From Lysobacter sp. ISL-50 (GTDB taxonomy: Bacteria > Pseudomonadota > Gammaproteobacteria > Xanthomonadales > Xanthomonadaceae): DNA of 64,000 nucleotides. The stretch's first letter is position 1, and every line of letters starts with the position of its first letter. The translations under genes were made by a program, and so were the position numbers. Shown here one piece after another: positions 55,111 to 64,000 of this stretch. The stretch lies in contig NZ_JAGGRI010000008.1 of NCBI RefSeq assembly GCF_018612875.1, positions 25,220 to 89,219 on the forward strand, given 5' to 3'. The notes under the pieces were generated by a model, which saw only the letters and a program-made list of their open reading frames with translations, was not told the DNA's origin and searched no databases.

Positions 55111-56082
55111 ATGAAGATGCGGCGCATCCTCTCGCTGGACGGCGGAGGCATACGCGGCCTGGTGAGTTGCCATTGGCTGGCGGGCCTGGAACAGGCCCTG
55201 ATTCAGGCGGAAAAGGCCCAGGCCGGAAAAACCGGTTTGCTGAAGAATTTCGATTTGATCGCCGGCAGCTCGACCGGCGCGCTGATCGCCTGCGGCCTGG
55301 CCAGCGGCATCGGTCCGGACGCGCTGGCGCAGTTGTATCGCGCCCAGCGCCATCTGATTTTTCCCAATCTCGCCGGCCGCTTGTGGTCGCGCACCAATCG
55401 TTTGATCGCCGACGGCCTGTCGGCGCCGCGCTACGACGGCGTGGGCATCGAGAAAGTCCTGCGCAAGGTGTTCGGCAAGACCACGCTGGGCCAGCTCAAG
55501 GCGCCGGTGCTGATCACCAGCTACGACACGATTTCGCGCACGCCGGTGATCTTCAAGAGTTTCCAGCCCGAGCATCGCGATCTGCTGGTGTGGGAGGTAT
55601 GCCGCGCCTCGAGCGCGGCGCCGACTTATTTCCCCGCCCATGCGATGAAGGTCGAAGGCAAGGACTGCGCGCTGATCGACGGCGGCGTGGTCGCCAACAA
55701 CCCCACCGCCTGCGCCATCGCCGAGGCCTTGCGCAAGGACGCCCAGGTCGACAACAGCCGCGATCTGGTGGTGGTCTCGGTGGGCAGCGGCGAGCGCACG
55801 CGCAGCATCGACCTGGAATCGGCGCGCTCGTGGGGCGCGCTGGAATGGGCGGTGCCGATCATCGACGTGTTGTTCGACGGCAATACCGATTCGGTGGATT
55901 ACATCGCGCGGCAGTTGGTCGGCGATGGCTATTTCCGGATGCAGGCCGAGCTGACGGTCGGGCTGGATGATCTGGACGATACGAGCGAGACGAATGTGTT
56001 GGGGTTGGAGACGATGGCTCGGGAGTATCTGGCTCGGCCGGCGACCAAGAAGATGCTGGAGCGGTTGGTCAAGATGCTTTGA
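55111..56082 (+). CDS. Patatin-like phospholipase
   Basis: 323 residues from ATG 55111. The oxyanion loop DGGGIRG (10-16), the nucleophile elbow GSSTG with Ser54, and the Asp of the catalytic dyad in IDGGVVANNP (Asp190) are all present. Patatins are lipases/phospholipases. Bacterial forms act in membrane remodelling, virulence or anti-phage CBASS systems. No cyclase or other CBASS partner is adjacent. The gene may form a lipid-degrading pair with pldA upstream. Confidence 0.92.
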   Translation: MKMRRILSLDGGGIRGLVSCHWLAGLEQALIQAEKAQAGKTGLLKNFDLIAGSSTGALIACGLASGIGPDALAQLYRAQRHLIFPNLAGRLWSRTNRLIADGLSAPRYDGVGIEKVLRKVFGKTTLGQLKAPVLITSYDTISRTPVIFKSFQPEHRDLLVWEVCRASSAAPTYFPAHAMKVEGKDCALIDGGVVANNPTACAIAEALRKDAQVDNSRDLVVVSVGSGERTRSIDLESARSWGALEWAVPIIDVLFDGNTDSVDYIARQLVGDGYFRMQAELTVGLDDLDDTSETNVLGLETMAREYLARPATKKMLERLVKML

Positions 56083-56165
56083 GGGTTTGGGGTGGGCTGT
56101 TTGCGGGTCAGTGTGTCGTGTATGGACGCGCTCGCGTCAGGCCAAGTTACTGCGTCTCCACCTAC

Positions 56166-56356
56166 CGTCATTCCCGCGAACGCGGGAATCCAGGGCCTTT
56201 CGTGCGAGAACGCTTGAAGTCACTGGATTCCCGCGTTCGCGGGAATGACGGGCCGGAAGGATGGCGCTGAAGTCACTGGATTCCCGCGTTCGCGGGAATG
56301 ACGGGCTGGAAGGATCGCGCTGAAGGCTCTGGATTCCCGCCTTCGCGGGAATGACG
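56166..56356. repeat. Array of four palindromic REP-like repeats
   Basis: Cores of TTCCCGC...GCGGGAA begin at 56171, 56228, 56281 and 56334 (steps 57, 53, 53). The first linker is the CCTTTCGTGCGAGAACGCTT type and the others the GGAAGGATGGCGCTGAAG type also seen at 447-690. It lies between the patatin and fumarase genes. Confidence 0.85.
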
Positions 56357-56381
56357 GTCTGGGCAGCACAATCACCGACCG

Positions 56382-56415
56382 CAAAAACAAAAACGCCGGG
56401 TCAAAACCCGGCGTC
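56382..56415 (-). terminator. Terminator of the fumarase gene
   Basis: On the minus strand GACGCCGGGT TTT GACCCGGCGT runs into TTTTGTTTTTG, 35 bases past the stop codon. Confidence 0.9.
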
Positions 56416-56449
56416 TTCGTCAGATCCGCAAACAGCGCGGCAGCGCAGC

Positions 56450-58009
56450 TCAGACCGACTCCACCACCACCGGAATCTTGCCGATCCGCGCCTGCCATTC
56501 CTTCGGGCCGGTCTTGTGCACCGACTCGCCGGTGCTGTCCACCGCCACCGTCACCGGCATGTCCTGCACGGTGAATTCGTAGATCGCTTCCATCCCTAAG
56601 TCGGCGAAGCCGACCACGCGCGAGGCCTTGATCGCCTTCGACACCAGATACGCCGCGCCGCCGACGGCCATCAGGTACACCGAGCGGTGCTTCTTGATCG
56701 CGTCGATGCCGGCCGGGCCGCGTTCGGCCTTGCCGACCATGCCGAGCAGGCCGGTCTGCGCCAGCACCTGTTCGGTGAACTTGTCCATGCGCGTGGCCGT
56801 GGTCGGGCCGGCGGGGCCGACGACTTCGTCGCGCACCGGATCGACCGGGCCGACGTAATAGATGAAACGGCCCTTGAAATCGACCGGCAGCGGCTCGCCC
56901 TTGTTGAGCATCTCGACCATGCGCTTATGCGCGGCGTCGCGGCCGGTCAGCAGTTTGCCGTTGAGCAGCAGCACTTCGCCGGGCTTCCAACTGGCGACAT
57001 CTTCCGGCGTCACCGTATCCAGATCGACGCGGCGGCCCTTGGAGGCGTCGTAGGTCAGCTTCGGCCAGTCCTCCAGCGACGGCGGATCGAGCATCACCGG
57101 ACCGCTGCCGTCGAGGGTGAAATGCGCATGGCGGGTCGCCGCGCAGTTCGGGATCATCGCCACCGGCAGGTTGGCGGCGTGGGTCGGATAATCCTTGACC
57201 TTGATGTCGAGCACCGTGGTCAGGCCGCCCAGGCCCTGCGCGCCGATGCCGAGCGCGTTGACCTTCTCGTACAACTCAAGGCGCAGTTCTTCGGCGCGAT
57301 TGCTGGCGCCGCGCGCCTGCAGATCGGTGATGTCGATCGGCTCCATCAGCGACTCTTTCGCCAGCAGCATCGCCTTCTCGGCGGTACCGCCGATGCCGAT
57401 GCCGAGCATGCCCGGCGGGCACCAGCCCGCGCCCATGGTCGGCACGGTCTTGAGCACCCAATCGACGATGGAATCCGACGGGTTGAGCATGGCGAACTTG
57501 GACTTGGCTTCCGAACCGCCGCCCTTGGCCGCGACGATCACGTCCACCGTATTGCCCGGCACGACCTTGACGTTGACCACGGCCGGGGTGTTGTCGCGGG
57601 TGTTGCTGCGCTTGCCGGCCGGATCGGCCAGCACGCTGGCGCGCAACTTGTTGTCGGGATGATTGTAGGCGCGGCGCACGCCTTCGTTGACCATGTCCTC
57701 CACGCCCATGGTGGCGTCGTCCCAGCGCACGTCCATGCCGATTTCCAGGAACACGGTGACGATGCCGGTGTCCTGGCAGATCGGCCGGTGGCCTTCGGCG
57801 CACATGCGCGAATTGATCAGGATCTGCGCGATCGCGTCCTTGGCCGCGGCGCTTTCCTCGCGCTCGTAGGCGGCAGCGAGGTTCTTGATGTAATCGACCG
57901 GGTGGTAATAGCTGATGTACTGCAGGCCATCGGCGATGGACTGGATCAGGTCGTCCTGGCGGATGACGACGGGGCCGCTGGAAGCGGCCGAAGACTGGGT
58001 TGCGGTCAC
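56450..58009 (-). CDS. Class I fumarate hydratase
   Basis: 519 residues. An N-terminal alpha domain (CAEGHRPICQDTGIVTVFLE) and C-terminal beta domain (GPTTATRMDKFTEQVL) form the single-chain class I fumarase (FumA/B type). Likely [4Fe-4S] ligands are Cys in PICQDTG, IPNCAATRH and the GAGWCPPGMLG region. It hydrates fumarate to malate in the TCA cycle. Being Fe-S-dependent, it is oxygen-sensitive, unlike the FumC type. Confidence 0.93.
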   Translation of the reverse strand: MTATQSSAASSGPVVIRQDDLIQSIADGLQYISYYHPVDYIKNLAAAYEREESAAAKDAIAQILINSRMCAEGHRPICQDTGIVTVFLEIGMDVRWDDATMGVEDMVNEGVRRAYNHPDNKLRASVLADPAGKRSNTRDNTPAVVNVKVVPGNTVDVIVAAKGGGSEAKSKFAMLNPSDSIVDWVLKTVPTMGAGWCPPGMLGIGIGGTAEKAMLLAKESLMEPIDITDLQARGASNRAEELRLELYEKVNALGIGAQGLGGLTTVLDIKVKDYPTHAANLPVAMIPNCAATRHAHFTLDGSGPVMLDPPSLEDWPKLTYDASKGRRVDLDTVTPEDVASWKPGEVLLLNGKLLTGRDAAHKRMVEMLNKGEPLPVDFKGRFIYYVGPVDPVRDEVVGPAGPTTATRMDKFTEQVLAQTGLLGMVGKAERGPAGIDAIKKHRSVYLMAVGGAAYLVSKAIKASRVVGFADLGMEAIYEFTVQDMPVTVAVDSTGESVHKTGPKEWQARIGKIPVVVESV

Positions 58010-58147
58010 GGCGGGCGTAGGGCTGGCGGTGTGGGACCGTTATTCTACCCGTCCGGCCGGGTCGCGCCCCGACGCGGCCCGCGGCGCCCGTCCCGGGGCC
58101 GCGCAGGGCCCGCCCCACCGTCCGATCACGGCCTTGATGGATACCCG

Positions 58148-58516
58148 ATGAGCTACCAGCCACCCCGCTCGACCGTTACCTCACCGCAGAACCCGGCCTT
58201 CCGCCCCATGCAGCTGGCGATCGGTCTGATCGCGCCGCTGCTGATCGGCCTGGGCACCCTGGCCGTGGTGCCGCAGTTCAAGGCCACGTTCCGCTCATTC
58301 GGCACCGATCTGCCCTGGGCGACGCAAATCCTGATGGATTACCCGTGGATGCTGTGTCTGGCGCCGCTGGCGGTGCTGGCGCTGTGGGCGGCCTGGCCGA
58401 AGCGGCGGCGCGACAACGCCGCCTGCCTGTTCGGCGTGATCTTCGCGATGGCGGCCGCCGCCTGTGTGGTGCTCGCCTTGTATTGGCCGATCTTTCAGCT
58501 CGCCGCTTCGATCTGA
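58148..58516 (+). CDS. Small membrane protein of unknown function
   Basis: 122 residues from ATG 58148 with three hydrophobic segments (AIGLIAPLLIGLGTLAVV, LCLAPLAVLALWAAW and CLFGVIFAMAAAACVVLALYW). It has no recognised domain. It is divergent from fumarase and 58 bases ahead of the NIPSNAP gene, so it may be part of a two-gene unit. Confidence 0.7.
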   Translation: MSYQPPRSTVTSPQNPAFRPMQLAIGLIAPLLIGLGTLAVVPQFKATFRSFGTDLPWATQILMDYPWMLCLAPLAVLALWAAWPKRRRDNAACLFGVIFAMAAAACVVLALYWPIFQLAASI

Positions 58517-58574
58517 CGCCTGCGCTCGCGCCGTGTCCGCGAGCGACGCCCCTCACTGCCGCACCGGAGTCCGC

Positions 58575-58901
58575 ATGATCACCTGCTACCTGCGCTACAT
58601 CATCGATCCCTTTCAACTGGCCGAATTCGAGCAATACGGCCGTCTGTGGATTCCCCTGGTCGAGAAATTCGGCGGCACCCACCACGGTTACTTCATGCCG
58701 TCGGAGGGCCATAGCAACGTGGCCCTGGCGATGTTTTCGTTTCCGAGCCTGGCCGCTTACGAGGATTACCGCACGCGCTCGTTCGAAGATCCCGAGTGCC
58801 AGGCCGCGTTCGCCTACGCCGCCGAGAAGCGCTTCATCGTCAGCTACGAGCGCAGCTTCTTCCGGCCGGTGTTCGGCGACGGCGAGAGCGCGGCAGGCTG
58901 A
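58575..58901 (+). CDS. NIPSNAP family protein
   Basis: 108 residues with CYLRYIIDPFQLAEFEQYGRL, VEKFGGTHHGYFMPSEG and YRTRSFEDPECQAAFAYA, the ferredoxin-like alpha/beta pattern of NIPSNAP/DUF proteins. Family members are small, dimeric and of uncertain function in bacteria. A convergent hairpin follows before the TolB-like gene. Confidence 0.85.
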   Translation: MITCYLRYIIDPFQLAEFEQYGRLWIPLVEKFGGTHHGYFMPSEGHSNVALAMFSFPSLAAYEDYRTRSFEDPECQAAFAYAAEKRFIVSYERSFFRPVFGDGESAAG

Positions 58902-58921
58902 CCGACCTTCGCCGCGACGAT

Positions 58922-58946
58922 CATCGGCGGCCTTGCGGCCGCCGAT
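58922..58946. terminator. Hairpin between convergent NIPSNAP and TolB-like genes
   Basis: CATCGGCGGCC TTG CGGCCGCCGATG is a near-perfect stem-loop of ten or more pairs. There is no T run, so termination by it is unproven. Confidence 0.5.
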
Positions 58947-58983
58947 GTCCCGCTGGTTCCGGCGGCGCGAAGCGATACCGCTC

Positions 58984-59976
58984 TCAGCGAACGCCCGCCG
59001 GCGCGTCGATCATCCACAAGGTCGTGCTGCCTTGCGCATCCGGATCGAACGGCGCCGATTCGAACGCGATCGTGCCGCCGTCCGGCGACCAGCCCGGCGC
59101 GCCGTCGAGTCCGCAGCTGCGGGTGACGCGGATACGGGCGCCGCCGGCGGCAGGAATCACGAAGACATTCGCGATCTCGATATCCTCATCGCCGGACGAA
59201 TACACGATGTAGTTTCCGCTCGGCGACCACGACGCATCGGTATTGAACAGCTCGCCGGCGTTGGTGACGTTGAACACCGCGCCGGTGGCGACATCGAGCG
59301 TGAACACGTCCCAGCTTTCAGGGCCGAGCTGGCGCTGGAACACGATCTTGTCGCCCTTGGGCGACCATTCCGGCTGTCGATCGTTATGGCCCACGGTCAA
59401 GCGCGCCAGCTCAGCGCCGTCGCTGCGGATCTTCCATAGTTCGCCGCCGGCGTCCGGATTGGCTTCGCTGTGCGATTCGAACACGATCCATCGCTTGCCG
59501 TCGCTCAGCACCGGCGAGATCGACGGCTCCCACGCCAGAGAGCCCGGCCGCCGGGTGACGCGCACCGCCGGACTGCCGCCTGCCGCGGGCGCCAGATAGA
59601 TTTCATCGCGGTCGGTCACATCGCTCGAATACACCACCTCGTCGGTCGCCGCGGACCAGCATTGCCCCGGCAGGTTCACGCTTTGCGCGGAGGTGGGGCT
59701 GACGGCGCGCAACACCGCGCCGCCCTCGACGGGCACGGTCCGCACCACCGACTTTCCGGTGTTGTAGCGCGTGGCGAAATTGGTGAACGCCAACACCCGG
59801 CCGTTCGGCGAGAAACACGGATTCTGGAAGCTGCGGCCCAGGCCCGTGCCGGTGATGGCGATCTGCCGGGCCGTATCGGAACGGCAGGCCGCGGCGGCTC
59901 GGGAGGGGGCCTGCGCAATTGCCAACAGGGGGCACAGGCAGGCCATGGCCAGCAGCGACAGTGCTTGCGTTTGCAT
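58984..59976 (-). CDS. TolB-like beta-propeller periplasmic protein
   Basis: 330 residues from ATG 59976. A signal peptide (LSLLAMACLCPLLAIAQA) is followed by repeated blades such as PEWSPKGDKIVF, ASWSPSGNYIVYSS and PGWSPDGGTIAF (WD40-like PD40 repeats). TolB-family propellers bind partners in the envelope. This one is stand-alone, not part of a tol-pal cluster, so it is a paralogue of unknown partner. Confidence 0.85.
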   Translation of the reverse strand: MQTQALSLLAMACLCPLLAIAQAPSRAAAACRSDTARQIAITGTGLGRSFQNPCFSPNGRVLAFTNFATRYNTGKSVVRTVPVEGGAVLRAVSPTSAQSVNLPGQCWSAATDEVVYSSDVTDRDEIYLAPAAGGSPAVRVTRRPGSLAWEPSISPVLSDGKRWIVFESHSEANPDAGGELWKIRSDGAELARLTVGHNDRQPEWSPKGDKIVFQRQLGPESWDVFTLDVATGAVFNVTNAGELFNTDASWSPSGNYIVYSSGDEDIEIANVFVIPAAGGARIRVTRSCGLDGAPGWSPDGGTIAFESAPFDPDAQGSTTLWMIDAPAGVR

Positions 59977-60342
59977 CGTTGTCGATCCTTTGAGGGGGCG
60001 GGAATCGCCGCTGCCGACTGACATCGGGCGCATTCGCGGCCTCTGTGCGGTATCTGGACTGCGTCAAGTCCCGCGGCGATGCGCGCATCAAAATCCAGTC
60101 GCCGGTGTTCCACCGTGATGCCGTTCGCACTGCATCGATCGCGATGGGCTTTTACTCCTTACGCGATATGCCGAACGGCTTAATCTTCGAGTGCACGAAC
60201 CCCGGCCACGGTCCGCAGCGGCACGACGCCGTCCACGACGCTCGCCAGCGCCACCGGCCGGTTTTCGCCCACATGATCGCCAGCTTCAAGACAATGCGGG
60301 AACCGGTCGCAAGGCGCGGCGGATCGGGGGCACAATCAGCGC

Positions 60343-62232
60343 ATGGCCACTCCCCACGATAACGACAACGCCCGTCGTACCGTCAAAGACAACGGCGGCA
60401 AACCCAGTCTGCGCGAACGCTTCAACGCGCTGCGCAATCTGCCGCCCTTCCTCAAGCAGATCTGGCAGACCAGCCCCGCGCTGACCGTGATCACGCTCGG
60501 TCTGCGCCTGATACGCGCCCTGTTGCCGGTGATCACGCTGTATGTCGGCAAGCTCATCATCGACGAAGCGGTGCGGCTGGTCGGTACCGGGCATGGCTTC
60601 GGCTCGTTGCCGCAGGCTTGGGCGGGCGGTCAGCTGGACACGTTGTTGGCTTTGCTGGCGCTGGAATTCGGCCTGGCGATCGGCTCGGACCTGCTCGGCC
60701 GCGTGGTCAGTTACGGCGACTCGCTGCTGTCGGAACTGTTCACCAACGTCACCAGCGTGCGCCTGATGGAACACGCGGCGACCTTGGACCTGGAGGATTT
60801 CGAAGACCCCGATCTGCAGGACAAACTCGACCGCGCGCGCCGCCAGACGATGGGGCGCATGAGCCTGATGAGCCAGTTGTTCGGCCAGGTCCAGGACACC
60901 ATCACCGTGATCAGCTTCGCGATCGGCCTGCTGGTCTATGCGCCGTGGCTGATCCTGCTGCTCGCGGTCGCGCTGATTCCGGCCTTCGTCGGCGAAGCGC
61001 ATTTCAACGCGCTGGGCTATTCGCTCAACTACGCCTGGACGCCGGAGCGCCGCCAGCTCGAATACGTGCGCCAGATGGGCGCCAGCGTGGAAACCGCCAA
61101 GGAGGTGAAGATCTTCAACCTGCACCGCTTCCTGATCGCCAAGTACCGCGAGCTGGCGGACAAATTCTTCAAGGCCAACCGCGCCCTCGCCCGCCGCCGC
61201 GCGTTTTGGGGCACCGTGCTCGCGGGGCTGGGGACCTTGGGCTACTACATCGCTTACGGCTACATCGCCTGGCGCACGGTGAGCGGCGATTTCAGTATCG
61301 GCGATCTCACCTTTCTGGCCGGCAGCTTTCGCCGGCTGCGCCAGTTGCTGGAAGGGCTTTTGGTCGGTTTCTCGCAAGTCGCCAGCCAGGCGCTGTACCT
61401 CGACGACCTGTTTTCGTTCTTCGAAATCAAACCAGAGATCGTGTCCCCCGCCGATCCGGTCGCGGTGCCCAAGCCGATCCAGCGCGGCTTCGTGTTCGAG
61501 AACGTCGGCTTTCGCTACCCCGATGCCGAACGCTGGGCGCTGCGCGGCCTGAATTTCGAGTTGAAGGCCGGCGAAGTGTTGGCCCTGGTCGGCGAGAACG
61601 GCGCCGGCAAGACCACCCTGGTGAAATTGCTGGCGCGGCTGTACGACCCCGACGAGGGCCGTATCCTGCTCGACGGCCGCGATCTGCGCGACTACGACCT
61701 GGATCAGGTGCGTTCCAGCATCGGCGTGATCTTCCAGGATTTCGTGCGTTATCACCTCACCGCCGGCGAGAACATCGGCGTCGGCCAGATCGACGCGATG
61801 GACGATGCCGAACGCATCCGCGAAGCGGCGCGCCGGGCGATGGCCGATGAGGTGATCGAAAGCCTGCCGCGCGGCTACGACCAGTTGATCGGCCGGCGTT
61901 TCAAGACCGGCGTGGACCTGTCCGGCGGCCAGTGGCAGAAGATCGCGATCGCGCGCGCCTACATGCGCGATGCGCAGGTGATGATCCTGGACGAACCCAC
62001 CGCCGCGCTGGATGCGCGCGCCGAGTTCGAAGTGTTCCAGCGTTTCAAGGAACTGTCGCGGGAAACCACGGCGGTGCTGATTTCGCATCGCTTCTCCAGC
62101 GTGCGCATGGCCGACCGCATCCTGGTGCTGGCCGAAGGCCGGCTGGAAGCCAGCGGCACCCACGAGGAATTGCTCTCGCAGGGCGGACGCTACGCGGAGT
62201 TGTTCGAATTGCAGGCCGCCGGCTACCGCTGA
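60343..62232 (+). CDS. ABC transporter, fused permease and ATPase
   Basis: 629 residues: a six-helix ABC exporter membrane domain (about 40-360), then an ATPase with Walker A GENGAGKTT, the LSGGQWQK signature and Walker B VMILDEPTAALD. It lacks a substrate-defining motif. The signature LSGGQWQK instead of LSGGQRQR and the GENGAGKT loop differ from MsbA, so it may export another molecule such as a peptide or lipid. It is followed by a lipoprotein gene. Confidence 0.9.
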   Translation: MATPHDNDNARRTVKDNGGKPSLRERFNALRNLPPFLKQIWQTSPALTVITLGLRLIRALLPVITLYVGKLIIDEAVRLVGTGHGFGSLPQAWAGGQLDTLLALLALEFGLAIGSDLLGRVVSYGDSLLSELFTNVTSVRLMEHAATLDLEDFEDPDLQDKLDRARRQTMGRMSLMSQLFGQVQDTITVISFAIGLLVYAPWLILLLAVALIPAFVGEAHFNALGYSLNYAWTPERRQLEYVRQMGASVETAKEVKIFNLHRFLIAKYRELADKFFKANRALARRRAFWGTVLAGLGTLGYYIAYGYIAWRTVSGDFSIGDLTFLAGSFRRLRQLLEGLLVGFSQVASQALYLDDLFSFFEIKPEIVSPADPVAVPKPIQRGFVFENVGFRYPDAERWALRGLNFELKAGEVLALVGENGAGKTTLVKLLARLYDPDEGRILLDGRDLRDYDLDQVRSSIGVIFQDFVRYHLTAGENIGVGQIDAMDDAERIREAARRAMADEVIESLPRGYDQLIGRRFKTGVDLSGGQWQKIAIARAYMRDAQVMILDEPTAALDARAEFEVFQRFKELSRETTAVLISHRFSSVRMADRILVLAEGRLEASGTHEELLSQGGRYAELFELQAAGYR

Positions 62233-62345
62233 GCCGGCCGCTCGCGCGTCGGCGATGCACGAACAAGGTCGAATTGTTCCGGCGCCGCGCGCGAGCTATG
62301 GTGAGCCGGCTTGCGATCACGACCTCACCGCTTCAGGAGCTGAGC

Positions 62346-63536
62346 ATGACTTTCGTCCTACGACGCGGCGTAATGTCCGCCGCGATGCTGTTGACGCTGG
62401 CCGCCTGCCAGCGCGGCGGCGACGCCGAAGCCGCGGCCGCCCGGCCGGCGCCGAAACAAGCCGTCGAACATCGCGTGCCCAGCGAACTGGGCGAAGTGCG
62501 GGTGACCGAAATCGCCAGCGGCCTGGAGCATCCGTGGTCGGTGGCCTTGTTGCCCGACGGCGAGTTCCTGGTGACCGAACGCCCCGGCCGCCTGCGCCGC
62601 GTGAGCAAGGACGGCGCGATCTCCGCGCCGATCGCCAACGTTCCGCCCGTGTGGGCCAAGGGCCAGGGCGGCTTGCTCGATGTGGTGCTGGCGCCGGATT
62701 TCGCCGCCAGCAAACGCATTTACCTGAGCTACGCCGAACCCGGCCCCGACGACAGCGCCGGCACCGCGGTGTCGATCGCGACGCTCGGCGATACCGCGCT
62801 GACGCAGGTCAAGCGCATCTACGAGCAACAGCCCAAGCTGGTCGGCCCGAATCATTTCGGTTCGCGCATCGTCTTCGACGGCAAGGGCCATCTATTCATC
62901 ACCCAGGGCGAGCGCCAGCAGCGCATGGCTTCGCAGGAGCTGGACAAACTGCAGGGCAAGCTGGTGCGCCTGAACCTGGATGGCAGCGTGCCGGCGGACA
63001 ATCCCTATGTCGGCCGCAAGGACGCGCGGCCGGAGATCTGGAGTTACGGTCATCGCAACATGCAATCGCTGGCGACCGACCCGCGCACCGGCACCTTGTG
63101 GGAAGCCGAGCACGGCCCGCGCGGCGGCGACGAAATCAATCTGCCGCAGGCCGGCAAGAACTATGGTTGGCCGATCATCACCAACGGCATCGACTACAGC
63201 GGCCTGAAGATCGCCGAGGCCGAGGGCAAGGAGAAGCCGGGGCTGGAGTCGCCCTATCACGTTTGGGAGGTATCGCCGGCGTTGTCGGGCATGGCCTTTT
63301 ACGCCGGTCATGCTGGGTCGGCGTGGAACGACAGCTTGTTCCTGGGGGCATTGGCGGACAGCAGCCTGATCCGCTTGAGTCTGGATGGCGACAAGATCGT
63401 CAAGGAAGAGCGGCTGCTGAAATCCTTGGGCTGGCGAGTGCGTGATGTGCGCGTGTCGGCGGACGGCAAGGTTTACGTTCTGACCGATGAAGAAGACGGC
63501 AAGTTATTGCGGCTCGATCCGCCTGCGGCGAAGTGA
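62346..63536 (+). CDS. PQQ-dependent sugar dehydrogenase-like lipoprotein
   Basis: 396 residues from ATG 62346, with AGGAG upstream. The lipobox is TLAAC (Cys21). The six-bladed propeller shows LEHPWSVALLPDGEFLVTER, GGLLDVVLAPDF, SYGHRNMQSLATDP and EAEHGPRGGDEINLPQ, the YliI/aldose sugar dehydrogenase pattern. Family members oxidise sugars with PQQ and Ca. It is probably anchored in the periplasm and passes electrons to the quinone pool or an outer acceptor. Confidence 0.9.
   Translation: MTFVLRRGVMSAAMLLTLAACQRGGDAEAAAARPAPKQAVEHRVPSELGEVRVTEIASGLEHPWSVALLPDGEFLVTERPGRLRRVSKDGAISAPIANVPPVWAKGQGGLLDVVLAPDFAASKRIYLSYAEPGPDDSAGTAVSIATLGDTALTQVKRIYEQQPKLVGPNHFGSRIVFDGKGHLFITQGERQQRMASQELDKLQGKLVRLNLDGSVPADNPYVGRKDARPEIWSYGHRNMQSLATDPRTGTLWEAEHGPRGGDEINLPQAGKNYGWPIITNGIDYSGLKIAEAEGKEKPGLESPYHVWEVSPALSGMAFYAGHAGSAWNDSLFLGALADSSLIRLSLDGDKIVKEERLLKSLGWRVRDVRVSADGKVYVLTDEEDGKLLRLDPPAAK

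Positions 63537-64000
<464 letters not shown>

Noticed and set aside
55111..56082. CBASS anti-phage effector (CapV) reading of the patatin gene
   Set aside because: No nucleotide cyclase, HORMA or TRIP13 gene lies next to it; its neighbours are pldA and fumarase. A general phospholipase is the simpler call.
60034..60342. Plus-strand frame of about 105 codons before the ABC transporter gene
   Set aside because: Biased composition (many His and Arg), no ribosome site, and it overlaps the next gene start. It is probably only promoter DNA.

Overview
The window looks like chromosomal DNA of a high-GC gammaproteobacterium of the Xanthomonadaceae/Lysobacteraceae, most likely Lysobacter or a close relative. 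This is inferred from gene order and family content, not from a database search. Pointers are the comEC-exbB-exbD-msbA-lpxK-kdsB block, uvrC-pgsA followed by tRNA-Gly/Cys/Leu, a fused alpha/beta branched-chain 2-oxoacid dehydrogenase E1, secreted S8 and M35 proteases, and several families of short palindromic dispersed repeats. The backbone is very GC-rich, with strong G/C third-position codon use.

Layout. 1-9901: start of an FMN-dependent glutamate synthase-like gene, a 53-bp palindromic repeat array, a UDP-sugar dehydrogenase, a small frameshifted gene, a secreted subtilisin-like protease, a folK/pteridine reductase-like pair, an epimerase-type SDR, the fused remnants of two divergent regulators (LysR and Crp/Fnr), and an unknown 304-residue protein. 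10049-17817: a 7.8-kb island inserted at the 3' end of tRNA-Leu(UAA), bounded by a 22-bp direct repeat. Much of it is lower in GC. It carries an unrecognised 747-residue protein whose N-terminal half recalls helical pore-forming toxins, two small excisionase-like HTH proteins, DUF1508, DUF3606 and P63C family proteins, a frameshifted YecR-like lipoprotein and a secreted protein. No integrase is visible. 17802-18478: four tRNAs (Leu, Gly, Cys, Gly) on the minus strand, downstream of pgsA and uvrC.

21830-29636: one long minus-strand transcription unit for DNA uptake (ComEC), an ExbBD motor, lipid A export and modification (MsbA, LpxK), CMP-Kdo synthesis (KdsB) and a small tyrosine phosphatase. 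A 30-codon reading frame overlaps msbA and lpxK by exactly four bases on each side. 29974-37853: lolC/lolD, ygfX, sdhE, a MAPEG protein, sdhCDAB and a DUF1674 (SdhAF4-like) gene, all on the minus strand, so succinate dehydrogenase is flanked by two predicted maturation factors. 37884-45789: ygfZ, asparagine synthase, the fused E1, a glutathione transferase, an acetyltransferase and glutaryl-CoA dehydrogenase.

46087-63536: envelope and housekeeping genes, including two glycine-zipper proteins, DUF6116, TatD, TcdA, a class II cytochrome c-like protein, an M35 protease, a cold-shock protein, DUF456, outer-membrane phospholipase A next to a patatin, class I fumarase, a NIPSNAP protein, a TolB-like propeller, an ABC exporter and a PQQ-type sugar dehydrogenase lipoprotein. 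The right edge is packed with hexanucleotide microsatellites and hairpin repeats. No CRISPR array, rRNA or insertion sequence was seen.
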